Under the pieces are notes generated by a model that saw nothing but the letters and a program-made list of their open reading frames with translations, was not told the DNA's origin and did not search any database. Positions 34,901-43,804 of a stretch of DNA of 58,875 nt are shown here, piece after piece; the stretch's first letter is position 1; each line of letters starts with the position of its first letter. Origin of the DNA: Planctomycetota bacterium (GTDB lineage Bacteria > Planctomycetota > UBA1135 > UBA2386); NCBI GenBank assembly GCA_016795295.1, contig JAEUHP010000282.1:1-58875 (forward strand), given 5' to 3'. The position numbers and the translations under genes are program-made.

Positions 34901-37031
34901 GCTGGCGCGGCTGCGCGCACTGTGGGGCCTGCACAGCACCCAGAGCCTCGACGCGGCCCTGCTCGGCGAAGTGCTTTCGAGCGAGCACGAAGACCTGCGC
35001 GCCTGGGCGGTGCGTCTCGCTGCCGAAGTGCCCGCGGCACACCCCACCGTGCTCGCCGCCTTGCCGGCCTTGGCACAACGCGAAACCGCCCCCGCGGTGC
35101 GCCTCGCCCTGGCTGCGGCGCTGCAGCGGCTGCCGGTGGCGCAGCGCTGGGAGCTCGCCGCGGCCCTGCTCGGCCACGACGACAGCCAGGACCACAACCT
35201 GCCGACCGTGCTCTGGTACGCCGTCGAACCGCTCGCGGCCGCCGATCCGGTGCGCACCGCGCAGCTGGCGCTCGGTGCGCGCTGCACCAAGGTACGCGAA
35301 CTGCTGTGGCGCCGGCTCGGCGTCGGCGGTGACGCCGAACGAGCGGCCCTGCTCACGGCGCTCGGCAGCAGCGCCGCCCCGCGTAGCGAGATCCTGCAGC
35401 AGTTGCTCCTGGCACAGAAGGAACAGCCCGGGGTGGCCGCCCCCGCGGGCTGGGACGCAGTGCGCCCGGTGCTGCTGGCGGATGCCGACGCCGTGGTGCG
35501 CGACCGCACCGCCGACCTCGCCCTCGGCTACGGCGACCGCAACCTGGCGCCGGTGTTCCGCGCGCAACTCGTCGACCGCACGGCCGACCCCAAGCGCCGC
35601 CTGGCCGCACTCGACGGCCTGGTGCGGCTCGGCGATGCCGCAACCGGCCCGCTGTTGCTCGGGTTGCTCGACGAACCGGCTCTGCGCCAGAGAGCACTCG
35701 CGGGCCTCGCCGGCTACGACCTGCCCGAAGCGCCCGCCAGGCTGATCCAACTGCTGCCGCAGCTCGAGCCGACCGAACGCGAACTGGCGCTGCAGGCCCT
35801 GACGGGTCGGCCCGGGCCCGCCAAAGCGTTCTTGGCCGCGGTGGCCGAGGGCACCCTGAGCCACAAGCTGCTCGACGCAGTGACCCTGCGCCGGCAGTTG
35901 CTGGCGCTGGGCGATCCGGCCATCGAGGACCTGCTGCAGCGCGCCTGGGGCAAATCGGCGCCGCCGTCGGCATCGGTCGAAGCCGAGACCGCGCGCTACA
36001 AGAAGCTGCTGACGGCCGAGTTCCTGGCCACCGCCGACCGCTGCAACGGCCGCGCGATCTTTGCCCGCACCTGCCAGGCCTGCCACACGCTGTGGGACCG
36101 CGGCGGCAACCTCGGCCCCGACCTGACCGGCAGCAACCGCAGGGACCTCGACTACCTGCTGTCGAACCTCCTGGACCCGAGTGCCGAGATGGGCCGCGAC
36201 TACCAACTGGTCACGCTGCGCCTGAAGGACGGCCGCATGGTCGCCGGCAACTTGCAGAAGGACACCCCCGCAGCGTTGCACATGAAGACACTCGGCGGCC
36301 CACTGCTGATCCCACGCAGCGAACTGGCCGCGGACCTGCCAAACCAACCTGCCATCGACTTCCAGAAGGTGTCGCTGATGCCGCCGGGGCAACTGCAGTC
36401 GCTGGGCGATGGCGACGCGCGCGACCTGATCGCCTACTTGATGGGGGAAGGCCAAGCCGAGGTGCAAGCCTCACCGGAGAACCTCGGCAGCTTCTTCGAC
36501 GGCCGTTCGCTGCTCGGCTGGGACTGCGACCGCAAGGTCTGGTCGGTCGAAGACGGTGAGCTGGTCGGCAAGGCGCCACAGGGCCTGCCGCACAACAGCT
36601 TCGCCCGGAGCGAACTGCTGCTCGGCGACTTCCGGCTCGAACTCGACGTGAAGCTGGTGCCGGACACGGCCAATTCGGGCCTCCAGTTCCGCAGCGTGGC
36701 GCTGCCGAACGGAGAGATGCGCGGCTACCAGGCCGACATCGGCCATGGCTGGTGGGGCCTGTTGTACGAAGAAGAGGGCCGCGGCATCCTGCAGAAGGCG
36801 CAGGCGAACCCGGTGCAACCCGGCGCGTGGAACCACTACGAGATTCTGGCCGTGGGCGACCGCGTGCAGCTCGCGATCAACGGCGTGCGCACGGTGGATC
36901 TGGTCGATCCAGCGGGGGCGCGGCGCGGCGTGGTCGGACTGCAGGTGCACTCGGGCGGACCGACCGAAGTCCGCTTCCGCAAGTTCGCGCTCGAGCTCGA
37001 TCCGAAGCCGTTGCTGCGTTCGGTGCGCTGA
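31905..37031 (+). CDS. Secreted multidomain FG-GAP / PVC dehydrogenase / HEAT / cytochrome c / DUF1080 protein
   Basis: A 1708-residue exported protein. Residues 1-390 hold FG-GAP/VCBS repeats (GDLTGDGKPDLVAGPWWYEG, DLDGDGLLDVVTGKRWW). About 393-545 is a jelly-roll region. About 555-945 matches the PVC-type membrane-bound dehydrogenase (TIGR02604) seen in planctomycetes (LHQPVALWVDGRGRLWVAEA, FTWGPDGWLYGTHG). About 945-1330 is HEAT-like. A cytochrome c motif CQACH lies at 1390-1394, followed by GGNLGPDLTGSNRRDLDYLL. Residues about 1525-1708 are DUF1080. It probably oxidises a sugar-like substrate in the periplasm and may hydrolyse the keto product (inference). The ATG at 31905 gives a hydrophobic leader (MLFATLLTFALPQEP). 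Confidence 0.88.
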   Translation: MLFATLLTFALPQEPTPPPQVLHFSRQSLSAKFLCEGAAFGDLTGDGKPDLVAGPWWYEGPDFQVRHPLYPEKQFHRLHYSDHFFAWIHDLDLDGRNDVFVVTFPGEKAYWLRNTGQKDLWTRYDVCDGVDNESPLFADVTGDGRPELVCQNQDRLGWFEADWREPQRPWQFHAVLAKGAGPKFTHGLGAGDLNGDGRVDILRKEGWYEHPAAADGAWTFHPVPFSPSYGGAQMLVTDVDGDGDQDVVTALEAHGYGLYWFEQQPGGAFVPHEILSAVPGRGNTSELHALCLCDLDGDGLLDVVTGKRWWSHGPSKAQNRDGADDPAWLLGLLLRRDPTGARYQVTLLDADSGVGTQVAAGDVDGDGRADVVVANKRGTFVLRQQPGAAQGVLPDLGFESGTLRGWTATGTAFTGQPIRGDTVVERKPKLKSGHRGEYWIGGYEVLEDAPQGTLLSEPFPVAKPWATFLVGGGRSETTRVEVLSGDGARVLCTATGNDDETMQPVLVDLGEHLGKTIRIRLVDESSAGWGHLNFDDFQFHDQPVRGNLPNRTAGLTPNEAARAMTAAPGIAVDLIAGEPDLHQPVALWVDGRGRLWVAEAYSYPQRRKDGEAHDTILVFEDRDHDGSFETRTVFHDRLNLVSGLCVGFGGVWIGAAPELLFVPDRDGDLVPDGPPEVVLDGFGLQDTHETLNSFTWGPDGWLYGTHGVFTHSRVGKPGTPDAQRIGLNCGVWRLHPSRRDFEVFAFGTSNPWGVDFDDRGEAFLACCVIPHLWHMVQGGRFERQGGSHFDAHAWLEIQTIADHRHFAGNTRDHAWWGGRERPVADPGTDAAGGGHAHCGTLVYRGTAFPPSFRNAVLFCNIHGNRVNQDRVERRGSGYVGKHAPDPVRANDPWFRGVALRQGPAGEIFCIDWYDQNACHREKPELWDRSNGRLYRFRYGPLRGPAPAYDALPSEQLAALLASDDGFATDHARRVLQERGPASEAVRAVLLRLLRTHAEPLARLRALWGLHSTQSLDAALLGEVLSSEHEDLRAWAVRLAAEVPAAHPTVLAALPALAQRETAPAVRLALAAALQRLPVAQRWELAAALLGHDDSQDHNLPTVLWYAVEPLAAADPVRTAQLALGARCTKVRELLWRRLGVGGDAERAALLTALGSSAAPRSEILQQLLLAQKEQPGVAAPAGWDAVRPVLLADADAVVRDRTADLALGYGDRNLAPVFRAQLVDRTADPKRRLAALDGLVRLGDAATGPLLLGLLDEPALRQRALAGLAGYDLPEAPARLIQLLPQLEPTERELALQALTGRPGPAKAFLAAVAEGTLSHKLLDAVTLRRQLLALGDPAIEDLLQRAWGKSAPPSASVEAETARYKKLLTAEFLATADRCNGRAIFARTCQACHTLWDRGGNLGPDLTGSNRRDLDYLLSNLLDPSAEMGRDYQLVTLRLKDGRMVAGNLQKDTPAALHMKTLGGPLLIPRSELAADLPNQPAIDFQKVSLMPPGQLQSLGDGDARDLIAYLMGEGQAEVQASPENLGSFFDGRSLLGWDCDRKVWSVEDGELVGKAPQGLPHNSFARSELLLGDFRLELDVKLVPDTANSGLQFRSVALPNGEMRGYQADIGHGWWGLLYEEEGRGILQKAQANPVQPGAWNHYEILAVGDRVQLAINGVRTVDLVDPAGARRGVVGLQVHSGGPTEVRFRKFALELDPKPLLRSVR

Positions 37032-37115
37032 CGACGCAGCAGCTGCGGAGCTCGGCCCGGGAATGGCGTGCGCCGAAGCTGGCTCAGGCCCACGGCGCCT
37101 GCTAGCTTCGCCACC

Positions 37116-38252
37116 GTGACCCGCTGCGAGTGGCTTGCCGACATCGCCGTGCTGCCGCACACCCTGCTGGCCAGGGCGCGTTTGGTGGCCGAGCACGGCC
37201 GGCTGGTGGCGATCGACCAGGAACCGCCGAGCCCCGCGGCGATCCATCTCCCCGGCACGGTGTTGCCCGGCGCGATCGACCTCCAGGTGAACGGCGCCGG
37301 GGGTGCCAGTGTCGCCACCGCGACCCGGGCGGCACTCGACACCGTCGCCGACGCGGTCTGGGCAGGCGGCGCCACGGCGTTCCTGCCGACCTTGATCACG
37401 GCCCCGTTCGACGCCTTGTTGGCCCAGGTGGCGGCGGTCGCCGACTGGGTGCGCAACTACCGCGGCGCCGGAGCGACCCCCCTCGGGCTGCACCTCGAGG
37501 GGCCGTTTCTACAGGCACCTGGCGCCCATCCCGCCCCGCACCTGATCGACCCGACGCCGGAGCGGCTGGCGGCACTGCACGAAGCCGCCCAAGGCACCCT
37601 GCGTCTGGTGACGTTGGCGCACAGCCGCAACGGGGCCGCCGCGGCATGCGCGTGGCTGCGCCACCGCGGCGTGGCGGTGGCCCTGGGCCACTGCAGTGAG
37701 ACCGCGGGCTTCGCCGCTTGCGTCGACGCCGGCGCCACCGCGGTCACCCACCTGTTCAACGCCATGGGCGGCCTGCACCATCGCGACGTGGGCGTGCCCG
37801 CACTCGCCCTCGACGAACCGCGGCTGTTCGGCCCCTTGATCCTGGACGGCGTGCACGTGCATCCGACCATGGTGCGCCACGCGTTCCGCATCCTCGGCCC
37901 CGACCGCACGATCCTGGTCACGGACGCGGTCGCCGCTGCGGGCATGCCCGACGGGACCTATGAGCTCGGTGGCTTGCCGGTGCGCGCCGAGCGAGGCGTG
38001 GTGCGCGACAGCGCAGGCCGTTTGGCGGGCTCGGCCCTGACCATGGCCGCGGCGCTGCGCAACTTCGCCGAACACGTGCCGTGGGTTGGCCCGTGGACGC
38101 TGGCGAAGCTGGCGGCCACCAACCCCGCCCGGCTGCTGGGACTCACCGACCGCGGGGGCCTCGTGGTGGGACAACACGCCGCCTTCACCCACTGGGCTCC
38201 GGACGGCCGCCTCAGTGCCGTCCGCAGCCACGCCGTCCGCAGCCACGGCTGA
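37116..38252 (+). CDS. nagA: N-acetylglucosamine-6-phosphate deacetylase
   Basis: A 378-residue amidohydrolase that removes acetate from GlcNAc-6-P in amino-sugar recycling. Family motifs run in order: PGAIDLQVNGAGG, LGLHLEGPFL, VALGHCSETA, VTHLFNAMGGLHHRDVG, ILDGVHVHP and the catalytic Asp in LVTDAVAAAGMPDGTYELGG. The metal Glu in HLEGPF and the His residues are kept. The GHSxAT motif reads GHCSETA and PGFID reads PGAIDLQ, mild deviations. The GTG at 37116 is preferred; the frame is open to 37068. No nagB, nagE or regulator is adjacent. It converges on the lipoprotein gene. Confidence 0.88.
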   Translation: MTRCEWLADIAVLPHTLLARARLVAEHGRLVAIDQEPPSPAAIHLPGTVLPGAIDLQVNGAGGASVATATRAALDTVADAVWAGGATAFLPTLITAPFDALLAQVAAVADWVRNYRGAGATPLGLHLEGPFLQAPGAHPAPHLIDPTPERLAALHEAAQGTLRLVTLAHSRNGAAAACAWLRHRGVAVALGHCSETAGFAACVDAGATAVTHLFNAMGGLHHRDVGVPALALDEPRLFGPLILDGVHVHPTMVRHAFRILGPDRTILVTDAVAAAGMPDGTYELGGLPVRAERGVVRDSAGRLAGSALTMAAALRNFAEHVPWVGPWTLAKLAATNPARLLGLTDRGGLVVGQHAAFTHWAPDGRLSAVRSHAVRSHG

Positions 38253-38317
38253 ACCACCAGCGGCACAAACCCCAGCGGCACCCCGGCGCTGGACGCTGCC
38301 GACCGTGCCAGCGGGCC

Positions 38318-38959
38318 CTACTGCGGCGCGGGGGCCGACCGCGCCGGCAACTGTTCGAGCAGCTCGCGCACCAGGATCTCGATGCAGCTGCGCTCCATGC
38401 CGTCCTTGTCGAGCGGCGCCGCACCGGAGCCGCCAGCCTTCACTTCGCCGCCCAGGTTGCCATACCACAGCTGCTGGCCGCTGCTGGCCACCAGGGTGGC
38501 CCGCAGGCGGAAGTAGAGCCGCTTGCTCGACACCAAGGACGAGTTGTCCCAGAGCTCGATCCGCACCGCCAGAGTGGCATCTTCGGAACTGTGTCCGGCG
38601 AGCTTCTGCAGCACGGCAGGTTCGACGATCGGCGTGCCGCGCGTCTTGGCTGCCGCATACTCGGCCGACGCCCGGATCGCGGCATCGACGGAAGCCTCGG
38701 CCAACGGGCTGTAACGGCGGTCGAGGATCTGCCGGTTCAATTCCTGACGCAGGAACGGCAAGAACGGCGTGGCGCGCCGCCCCTCGCTGCCGTCTTCCAC
38801 CGGCAACACCGCAACCAGGGCTGGCCGCAGGGTGGCGAGCGCGGGCGCCGTCTCGAAGGCCGGAAACACGCGCACGGGTGGCCCGGACTGGCAGGCCGCG
38901 AGCGGGAACAGAACCAGCGCTGCAGCAAGGCAACGCAAGCGGAACAGGCGGTGGAGCAT
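38318..38959 (-). CDS. Lipoprotein, GNA1162/DUF799-like
   Basis: A 213-residue predicted lipoprotein. The ATG at 38959 opens a signal sequence ending in the lipobox LAAC (Cys about 21). The mature part has an alternating alpha/beta pattern beginning with LVAVLPVEDGSEGRRATPFL, then LNRQILDRRYSPL, ATLAVRIELWDNSSL and the edge strand YFRLRATLVASSGQQLWYG. This resembles the GNA1162/DUF799 lipoproteins, which often sit with outer-membrane curli-like secretion genes; none is adjacent here. The family name is tentative. Confidence 0.65.
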   Translation of the reverse strand: MLHRLFRLRCLAAALVLFPLAACQSGPPVRVFPAFETAPALATLRPALVAVLPVEDGSEGRRATPFLPFLRQELNRQILDRRYSPLAEASVDAAIRASAEYAAAKTRGTPIVEPAVLQKLAGHSSEDATLAVRIELWDNSSLVSSKRLYFRLRATLVASSGQQLWYGNLGGEVKAGGSGAAPLDKDGMERSCIEILVRELLEQLPARSAPAPQ

Positions 38960-39176
38960 GGCGATCTTCGACGCCCCGAGGGAGCGAACCGGCACGATAC
39001 CACGCCGTCCCGCCGTCGCAACGGCGCGCCGCCCCCGGCAACCAACTCCCCTGGCCGCAGTCTCCGGCACACCGCGCCCGGTCGCTCATCAGCCCAGGCA
39101 GCCAGCCACCCAGACCTCCAGCCCCCCCAGATCCCCAGAACGTCGCGCCGGACGAGCGGGTCGCGCCAGCCGACAC

Positions 39177-41303
39177 TCAGCGCGGCAGCACCGCCCACCA
39201 CTCGGCATCGGCCCAGTTGGTGGGCCCATTCGGCACCACGTCTTGCAAGATGGCGTTGCAGCGCGCCACCCGTGCCGCGTCGACCCCGGTGTAGAGCTCG
39301 CGGCAGATCAACACCGCCGGCAGGATCCACGACCAGAAACTGATCTGGGTGTGCACGTCGGGACTGCCCGTGTAGTAGCTGCTCGCGGGCAGCGCGTTGC
39401 CTTCCTGGGCACCCTGCAGGTAGCGGATCGCAGTCGCCGCGATCCACCGGCCGTTCTCCTGGAAGCAGCAGTGGTCCACGATCAAGCGCGTGATCTCGCG
39501 CGCCAAGTCGCGGAACCGCACATCGCCAGTGGTGCGCCACGCGGCGTAGAAGCCCATCACCGCGATGCTGTGCTCCCACACCACCACGGCCGGCACGCGA
39601 CTGCCATTGGCCTCGAGGAAGGTCGGGTCGCTGCCGACCGACAACACCCGGATCGGCTTCTGCGCGTTGCCGACGAAGAATCGCCCCGGCCAGTTGTTCA
39701 GCACGGCCTGCAACCGCTGCTGCATGGTGCCCTGCAGCGCGGTCCGCGCCGACGCCGAATCGAGCAGCAGCAGGCTGTTCGACCACGCCATCTGCAGCCG
39801 TCCTTCCGCGCGCGGCGTGTCCATCCAGTTCGGCACCAGGGCCTGATCCACCTCGACCAGATCGCGCAGTTGGTGGCGCAGCGCCCAGCGCCCGGTCAAG
39901 GCCAGCATGGCCATGAAGTTGTTCTGCGACCGGTGCTGGTCGTCCCAGGCGGTCCAGCCGGTCGTCGGCCACGTGTACGGCAGCGGGCACGGATAGCCGA
40001 GCGAAGTCCCCGTGGTCCGGCAGTTCGGATACTGGTTGAACAGCTGCAGCGACGGGTGGTTGGCGAACCGCATCGGCGAACCGTTGGCATTGCGGTAGTG
40101 CCAGCCGCGCATCATCACTTCGGCCACCGAGTAGCCCGCGTCGAACAGCCAGCGCGGGTCGCCCACGGTGACGGCCAAGGAGCCCTTGCTCGCGCCGAAA
40201 TCCTCTTGCGCGCCGGTGCTGGAAGCATTGCGGAACAAGCCGCGCGGCCGCTGGGCGAACAGGTCGGCCGGCTGCTGCAGCAGCGCGCGGAAGCCTTGCC
40301 ACGCCGCATTGCTGTCGGCCACGCCACCGTCCGCGCGCATCGATTGCGGCAATTCGGGGACCATGCCGAACGCCAACCACCGCCCGGCCCAGCGGCGATC
40401 CACCCCCACACACGGAAACTGATACTCGGCAGTCAGCGAGTCGATCCGGTCGCCAACCGTCCACTGGGTGGTCATGCCGTTGGTCGAGTAGCCCGTGCCC
40501 ACCGGGGCTCGCCCGGGCTCGAGCAGGCAGAGCAGTGCGCCGGAGACGTGCAGCCCTTCGCCGCGGCCGATGGTGCGCGGCCCGGACACCACCTGCACCC
40601 ACTTCTGGTAGCTCGGGTGGTTTTGCACGCCAGTCTGCCGCATCGGGGCCGTGAGCCCGAGCCGGGTCCGGTATTCGATCTGCGGATACTCGCCACATTC
40701 GAGCCACAGCGCCTGCCAGGCGTAGCTCATGCCCGTGAGCTGCGGGTCGCTGCACGTGAAGGTGACTTCGACGGGCACGATGTCCTGGCCGGTGTAGACA
40801 TACAGATACACGTCGCAGACGACCGGCGAAGTGCCCATGCGGCCCCACCAGTGGAACACCCGCCGGGCCGGCGATTCACTCTCGACCAGGTCGAGGGTCG
40901 GCTGGGTCATGCGGTGCTCCAAGCCTTGGGCGTCGAGCAGCACCGGAGTCGGCAGCAACGCCGGGGTGTTGTCGGCCACCCAATCGCTCATGCCCCACGG
41001 CGTGAAGCTGGTGCTGTTGGAGATCGGCACCAGATTGCCTTGCAACGTCTGCTGGGGACCGAACGAACCGAGCACGTGGAACAGCACCGAATGGCTGCCC
41101 ACCGCCGCGCCCTTGAACGCGATCCAACCCGGCGGGTCGAAACGGCACAATCTGGGCAAGGGAGCTGCCAATGCCGCAGGCACCGCGACATCCACCCACT
41201 GCTTGCGCGGGATGTTCGAGAGATTGGCCAGCCGAAGCTCCTGGGCAGGGAGCGAAACCGAGCCGACGGCAACCGCCAGCAGAAGGGATATGGCGCGGAA
41301 CAT
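39177..41303 (-). CDS. Large secreted protein of unknown function
   Basis: A 708-residue exported protein (signal MFRAISLLLAVAVGSVSLPA). No catalytic motif was recognised. The first third looks beta-rich (VPVEVTFTCSD, YLYVYTGQDIVPVEV). The last half is rich in aromatic, helical segments (WRTTGDVRFRDLAREITRLI, HSIAVMGFYAAW, WIAATAIRYLQGAQ) that resemble the repeat helices of alpha/alpha-toroid glycan-active proteins. That resemblance is only a pattern and not a family match. It is a single gene: 217 bases separate it from the lipoprotein gene and 187 from the SDR gene. Confidence 0.75.
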   Translation of the reverse strand: MFRAISLLLAVAVGSVSLPAQELRLANLSNIPRKQWVDVAVPAALAAPLPRLCRFDPPGWIAFKGAAVGSHSVLFHVLGSFGPQQTLQGNLVPISNSTSFTPWGMSDWVADNTPALLPTPVLLDAQGLEHRMTQPTLDLVESESPARRVFHWWGRMGTSPVVCDVYLYVYTGQDIVPVEVTFTCSDPQLTGMSYAWQALWLECGEYPQIEYRTRLGLTAPMRQTGVQNHPSYQKWVQVVSGPRTIGRGEGLHVSGALLCLLEPGRAPVGTGYSTNGMTTQWTVGDRIDSLTAEYQFPCVGVDRRWAGRWLAFGMVPELPQSMRADGGVADSNAAWQGFRALLQQPADLFAQRPRGLFRNASSTGAQEDFGASKGSLAVTVGDPRWLFDAGYSVAEVMMRGWHYRNANGSPMRFANHPSLQLFNQYPNCRTTGTSLGYPCPLPYTWPTTGWTAWDDQHRSQNNFMAMLALTGRWALRHQLRDLVEVDQALVPNWMDTPRAEGRLQMAWSNSLLLLDSASARTALQGTMQQRLQAVLNNWPGRFFVGNAQKPIRVLSVGSDPTFLEANGSRVPAVVVWEHSIAVMGFYAAWRTTGDVRFRDLAREITRLIVDHCCFQENGRWIAATAIRYLQGAQEGNALPASSYYTGSPDVHTQISFWSWILPAVLICRELYTGVDAARVARCNAILQDVVPNGPTNWADAEWWAVLPR

Positions 41304-41490
41304 GCTGGAGGTGCGAATCCGAGGGGCAGAGCAGGGTAGCGTGGGCGAGCCGACCTAGCCAGGACGATGTGGGTCGTCTGAGCGCGCCGGAAGGTTCCAC
41401 GCCACCGGCGAAACACGCACAATTTTCGCGAATTCGGCCAGACTGCGCGGAACCGGTTACGCCTAGCCGCATCCCGGCGAAGCGCCAGCT

Positions 41491-43146
41491 TCACCAATGC
41501 ACGGGACGATAGTCCTTCAGAAACTGACCGAAACCGTGCACGCCGGTGTTGGCACCGACAAAGATCGGGTCGACGATCCGGGCCGCGCCATCGACGATGT
41601 CGAGCGGTGGGTGGAAGCCGTGCTCGGCCGTTTTGCGCGCCGCGATCGCCGCCGGGTCCTCGTCGGTCACCCAACCGGTGTCGACGCTGTTCATGTGGAT
41701 GCCGGAGCGCACGTAGTCGCGGGCCGAGGTGCGCGTCAGCATGTTGAGCGCCGCCTTGGCCATGTTCGTGTGCGGATGTTTGTCGGTCTTGAACGAGCGG
41801 TAGAACTGCCCCTCCATCGCCGACACGTTGACGATGTGCTTGTCGGCGGTGGGGACCCGGTCGAACAGCGGCTTCAGCCGCGCGCTCAGCACGAACGGCG
41901 CCACGGCATTGACCAATTGCACTTCCAGGAGCTCCACGGTCGGCACCTCGGCCAGCGGCAGACGCCAGCTGTTCACCAAGCGCAGGTCGACCTGCTGCAG
42001 ATCCTGGTCGAGCTGCCCTTCGGGAAACAGCGAGCCCCCGCGCAGCCGGTCTTCGCCCAGCAGTTCGAGCTGCGACAGGCCCGGCGCATCGTGGGCGAGG
42101 CCCTGCCCACCCACGACCGGCAGGCGCAGGGCCGCTTGGGCCTGCAGCAGGCTTTGCGCCGCCTCGGGCAGCGCGGCGAGCGGCGTGCGCTCGGTCGCCA
42201 TCAGGTGGCTGTAGAAACCCGCCGGCCGCCGCACCGTCTGGCAGGCGTTGTGGATCAGGTAGTCGAGCCGCGCCTCGGTGCCGCACAGTTGCCGCGCGAA
42301 CGCTTCCACGGTCGGCGTGTGCCGCAAGTCGAGGCCGAAGATCTGCAGGCGCTCGCGCCACGCAGCGAAGTCGGGCTCGCGGGCATAGCGCAGTGCGGCG
42401 TCGTGGGGAAAGCGGGTCGTCACCAGCACCCGGCACCCGGCCCGCAGCAGCATCACGGCCGCTTGGTAGCCGATCTTCACGCGCGCGCCGGTGACCAACG
42501 CCACGCGGCCGCGCAGATCCGCGGTCTGGTGACGCTTCTGCCAGTTGAACTCGGCGCAGGCCGGGCACAGGGCATCGTAGAAGTGGTGCAGTTCGACGTA
42601 GTCCACCTTGCACACGTAGCAGGTGCGGGCGTCGGCCACCTTCGGCGGCGGCACCGCCAGGGCAGCGTCCAAGTCCACGCCAGGCGGCACCGGCGGCAGG
42701 ACGGGCAGTGGTCCCGGTCCCGGCAGCGGGGTCGGGAACACCGCCGCCCGACGCAGATTCCGGATGCCGGTGCCGTCGAGCTGCTCCTGGTCGCGGGCGC
42801 GCCGTTCGGCCCGGCGCTGCTTGCGGGCTTCCCGGGCGAACGCGCGCTTTTGCGCCACGTCGGGCCGGGTGAGTTGGCCGGCCAGTGCCAGCAACTGCAC
42901 GCGCAAGGCTTCCGGGATCTGCAGCAGCCGCAGCGGATCGGCCTGCACTTCGGCCAGGAACTGCACCGCCGCAGCCGCCTGGGCGGTGACGGACGCGGGG
43001 CCCCCTGGTGGCCGGGCCTCCGCGTTGGGACCGTTCGGCGGGCCAGGGTGTGACGCCGCTCGGGACGCAGGGCCTAGCGGCCCTGCGTCAGCCGCTGGCG
43101 GCCAACCGCCTGGCTCCCCACCGCCCTCTGCCGACGAAGTCGCCAC
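41491..43146 (-). CDS. Atypical SDR oxidoreductase with N-terminal zinc ribbon
   Basis: A 551-residue protein. After a Pro/Ala-rich and then a basic helical N-terminus (residues 95-125), a CX2C...CX2C pair at Cys 176/179 and 194/197 (CYVCK, LCPAC) forms a probable zinc ribbon. The Rossmann domain from about 212 has TGARVKIG (219-226) where classical SDRs have TGxxxGIG. The active-site region keeps Ser442 in NVSAMEGQ, but the YxxxK position reads TNMAK (460-464), so the usual Tyr is lacking. Proteins of this zinc-ribbon/SDR layout also occur in fungi. It starts with GTG 14 bases after the ssb stop, so the two probably share a message. Confidence 0.78.
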   Translation of the reverse strand: MATSSAEGGGEPGGWPPAADAGPLGPASRAASHPGPPNGPNAEARPPGGPASVTAQAAAAVQFLAEVQADPLRLLQIPEALRVQLLALAGQLTRPDVAQKRAFAREARKQRRAERRARDQEQLDGTGIRNLRRAAVFPTPLPGPGPLPVLPPVPPGVDLDAALAVPPPKVADARTCYVCKVDYVELHHFYDALCPACAEFNWQKRHQTADLRGRVALVTGARVKIGYQAAVMLLRAGCRVLVTTRFPHDAALRYAREPDFAAWRERLQIFGLDLRHTPTVEAFARQLCGTEARLDYLIHNACQTVRRPAGFYSHLMATERTPLAALPEAAQSLLQAQAALRLPVVGGQGLAHDAPGLSQLELLGEDRLRGGSLFPEGQLDQDLQQVDLRLVNSWRLPLAEVPTVELLEVQLVNAVAPFVLSARLKPLFDRVPTADKHIVNVSAMEGQFYRSFKTDKHPHTNMAKAALNMLTRTSARDYVRSGIHMNSVDTGWVTDEDPAAIAARKTAEHGFHPPLDIVDGAARIVDPIFVGANTGVHGFGQFLKDYRPVHW

Positions 43147-43160
43147 CGCGGCGTCCCAGC

Positions 43161-43637
43161 TCAGAACGGGATGTCGCCGTAGTCGACGTCGCCGCCGCCT
43201 TGCGCCGCAGCCTCGCCGTTGCCACCGGCCGGGGCCGCACGCCCGCCGCTGCGCCGCGGCGCGCCTTCGTCACTGCCACCGCCGCCGCCGCCAGCCCCGC
43301 CGCGTCCAGCACCGGAGCCGACGAACTGGAAATTCTCGACCACCACTTCGAGCTTGCTGCGCTTGCCACCCTCCTGGCTCTCCCAGGTCGAGTACTCGAG
43401 GCGACCCTCGACGAACAACTGGCTGCCCTTCTTCACGTACTGCGACAACACCTCGGCCTGACGGCCCCACGCCGTCAGATCGACGAAGCAGGTCGATTCC
43501 TTCTGTTCCCCGTTCTGCGTCCACTTGCGGTTGATCGCCATCCCGAACTTGGCGAGCGCCATGCCACTCTGGGTGTGGCGCAGTTCGATGTCGCGGGTCA
43601 GGTTGCCGAGCAGGATGACTTTGTTGAAATTGGCCAT
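43161..43637 (-). CDS. ssb: Single-stranded DNA-binding protein
   Basis: A 158-residue SSB. The OB-fold occupies residues 1-105 (NKVILLGNLTRDIELRHTQS, INRKWTQNGEQKEST, FVDLTAWGRQAEVL, GSQLFVEGRLEYSTW). A Gly/Arg-rich linker follows, and the tail ends in DYGDIPF, the tip that docks replication and repair proteins. Length and tail are normal. The ATG at 43637 agrees with the family N-terminus; longer frames start in non-conserved sequence. rpsF and rpsR, frequent neighbours of ssb, are absent. The downstream gene is the zinc-ribbon SDR. Confidence 0.95.
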   Translation of the reverse strand: MANFNKVILLGNLTRDIELRHTQSGMALAKFGMAINRKWTQNGEQKESTCFVDLTAWGRQAEVLSQYVKKGSQLFVEGRLEYSTWESQEGGKRSKLEVVVENFQFVGSGAGRGGAGGGGGGSDEGAPRRSGGRAAPAGGNGEAAAQGGGDVDYGDIPF

Positions 43638-43804
43638 GATCGCTGTTGGGTCGGGGGCGCACCGCCCAGCCCGGGCTCTGCCCGGCAAACTCAGGGAACG
43701 GACGGCGTCCGCGCTGGTGCGCCCAGTTCGCCGCGGATCGTAGACGGCGGCGCGCCAGATCCAAGGCGCTGGCACCGCAGCGCGCCAATCGCTACCGTCC
43801 CGGG

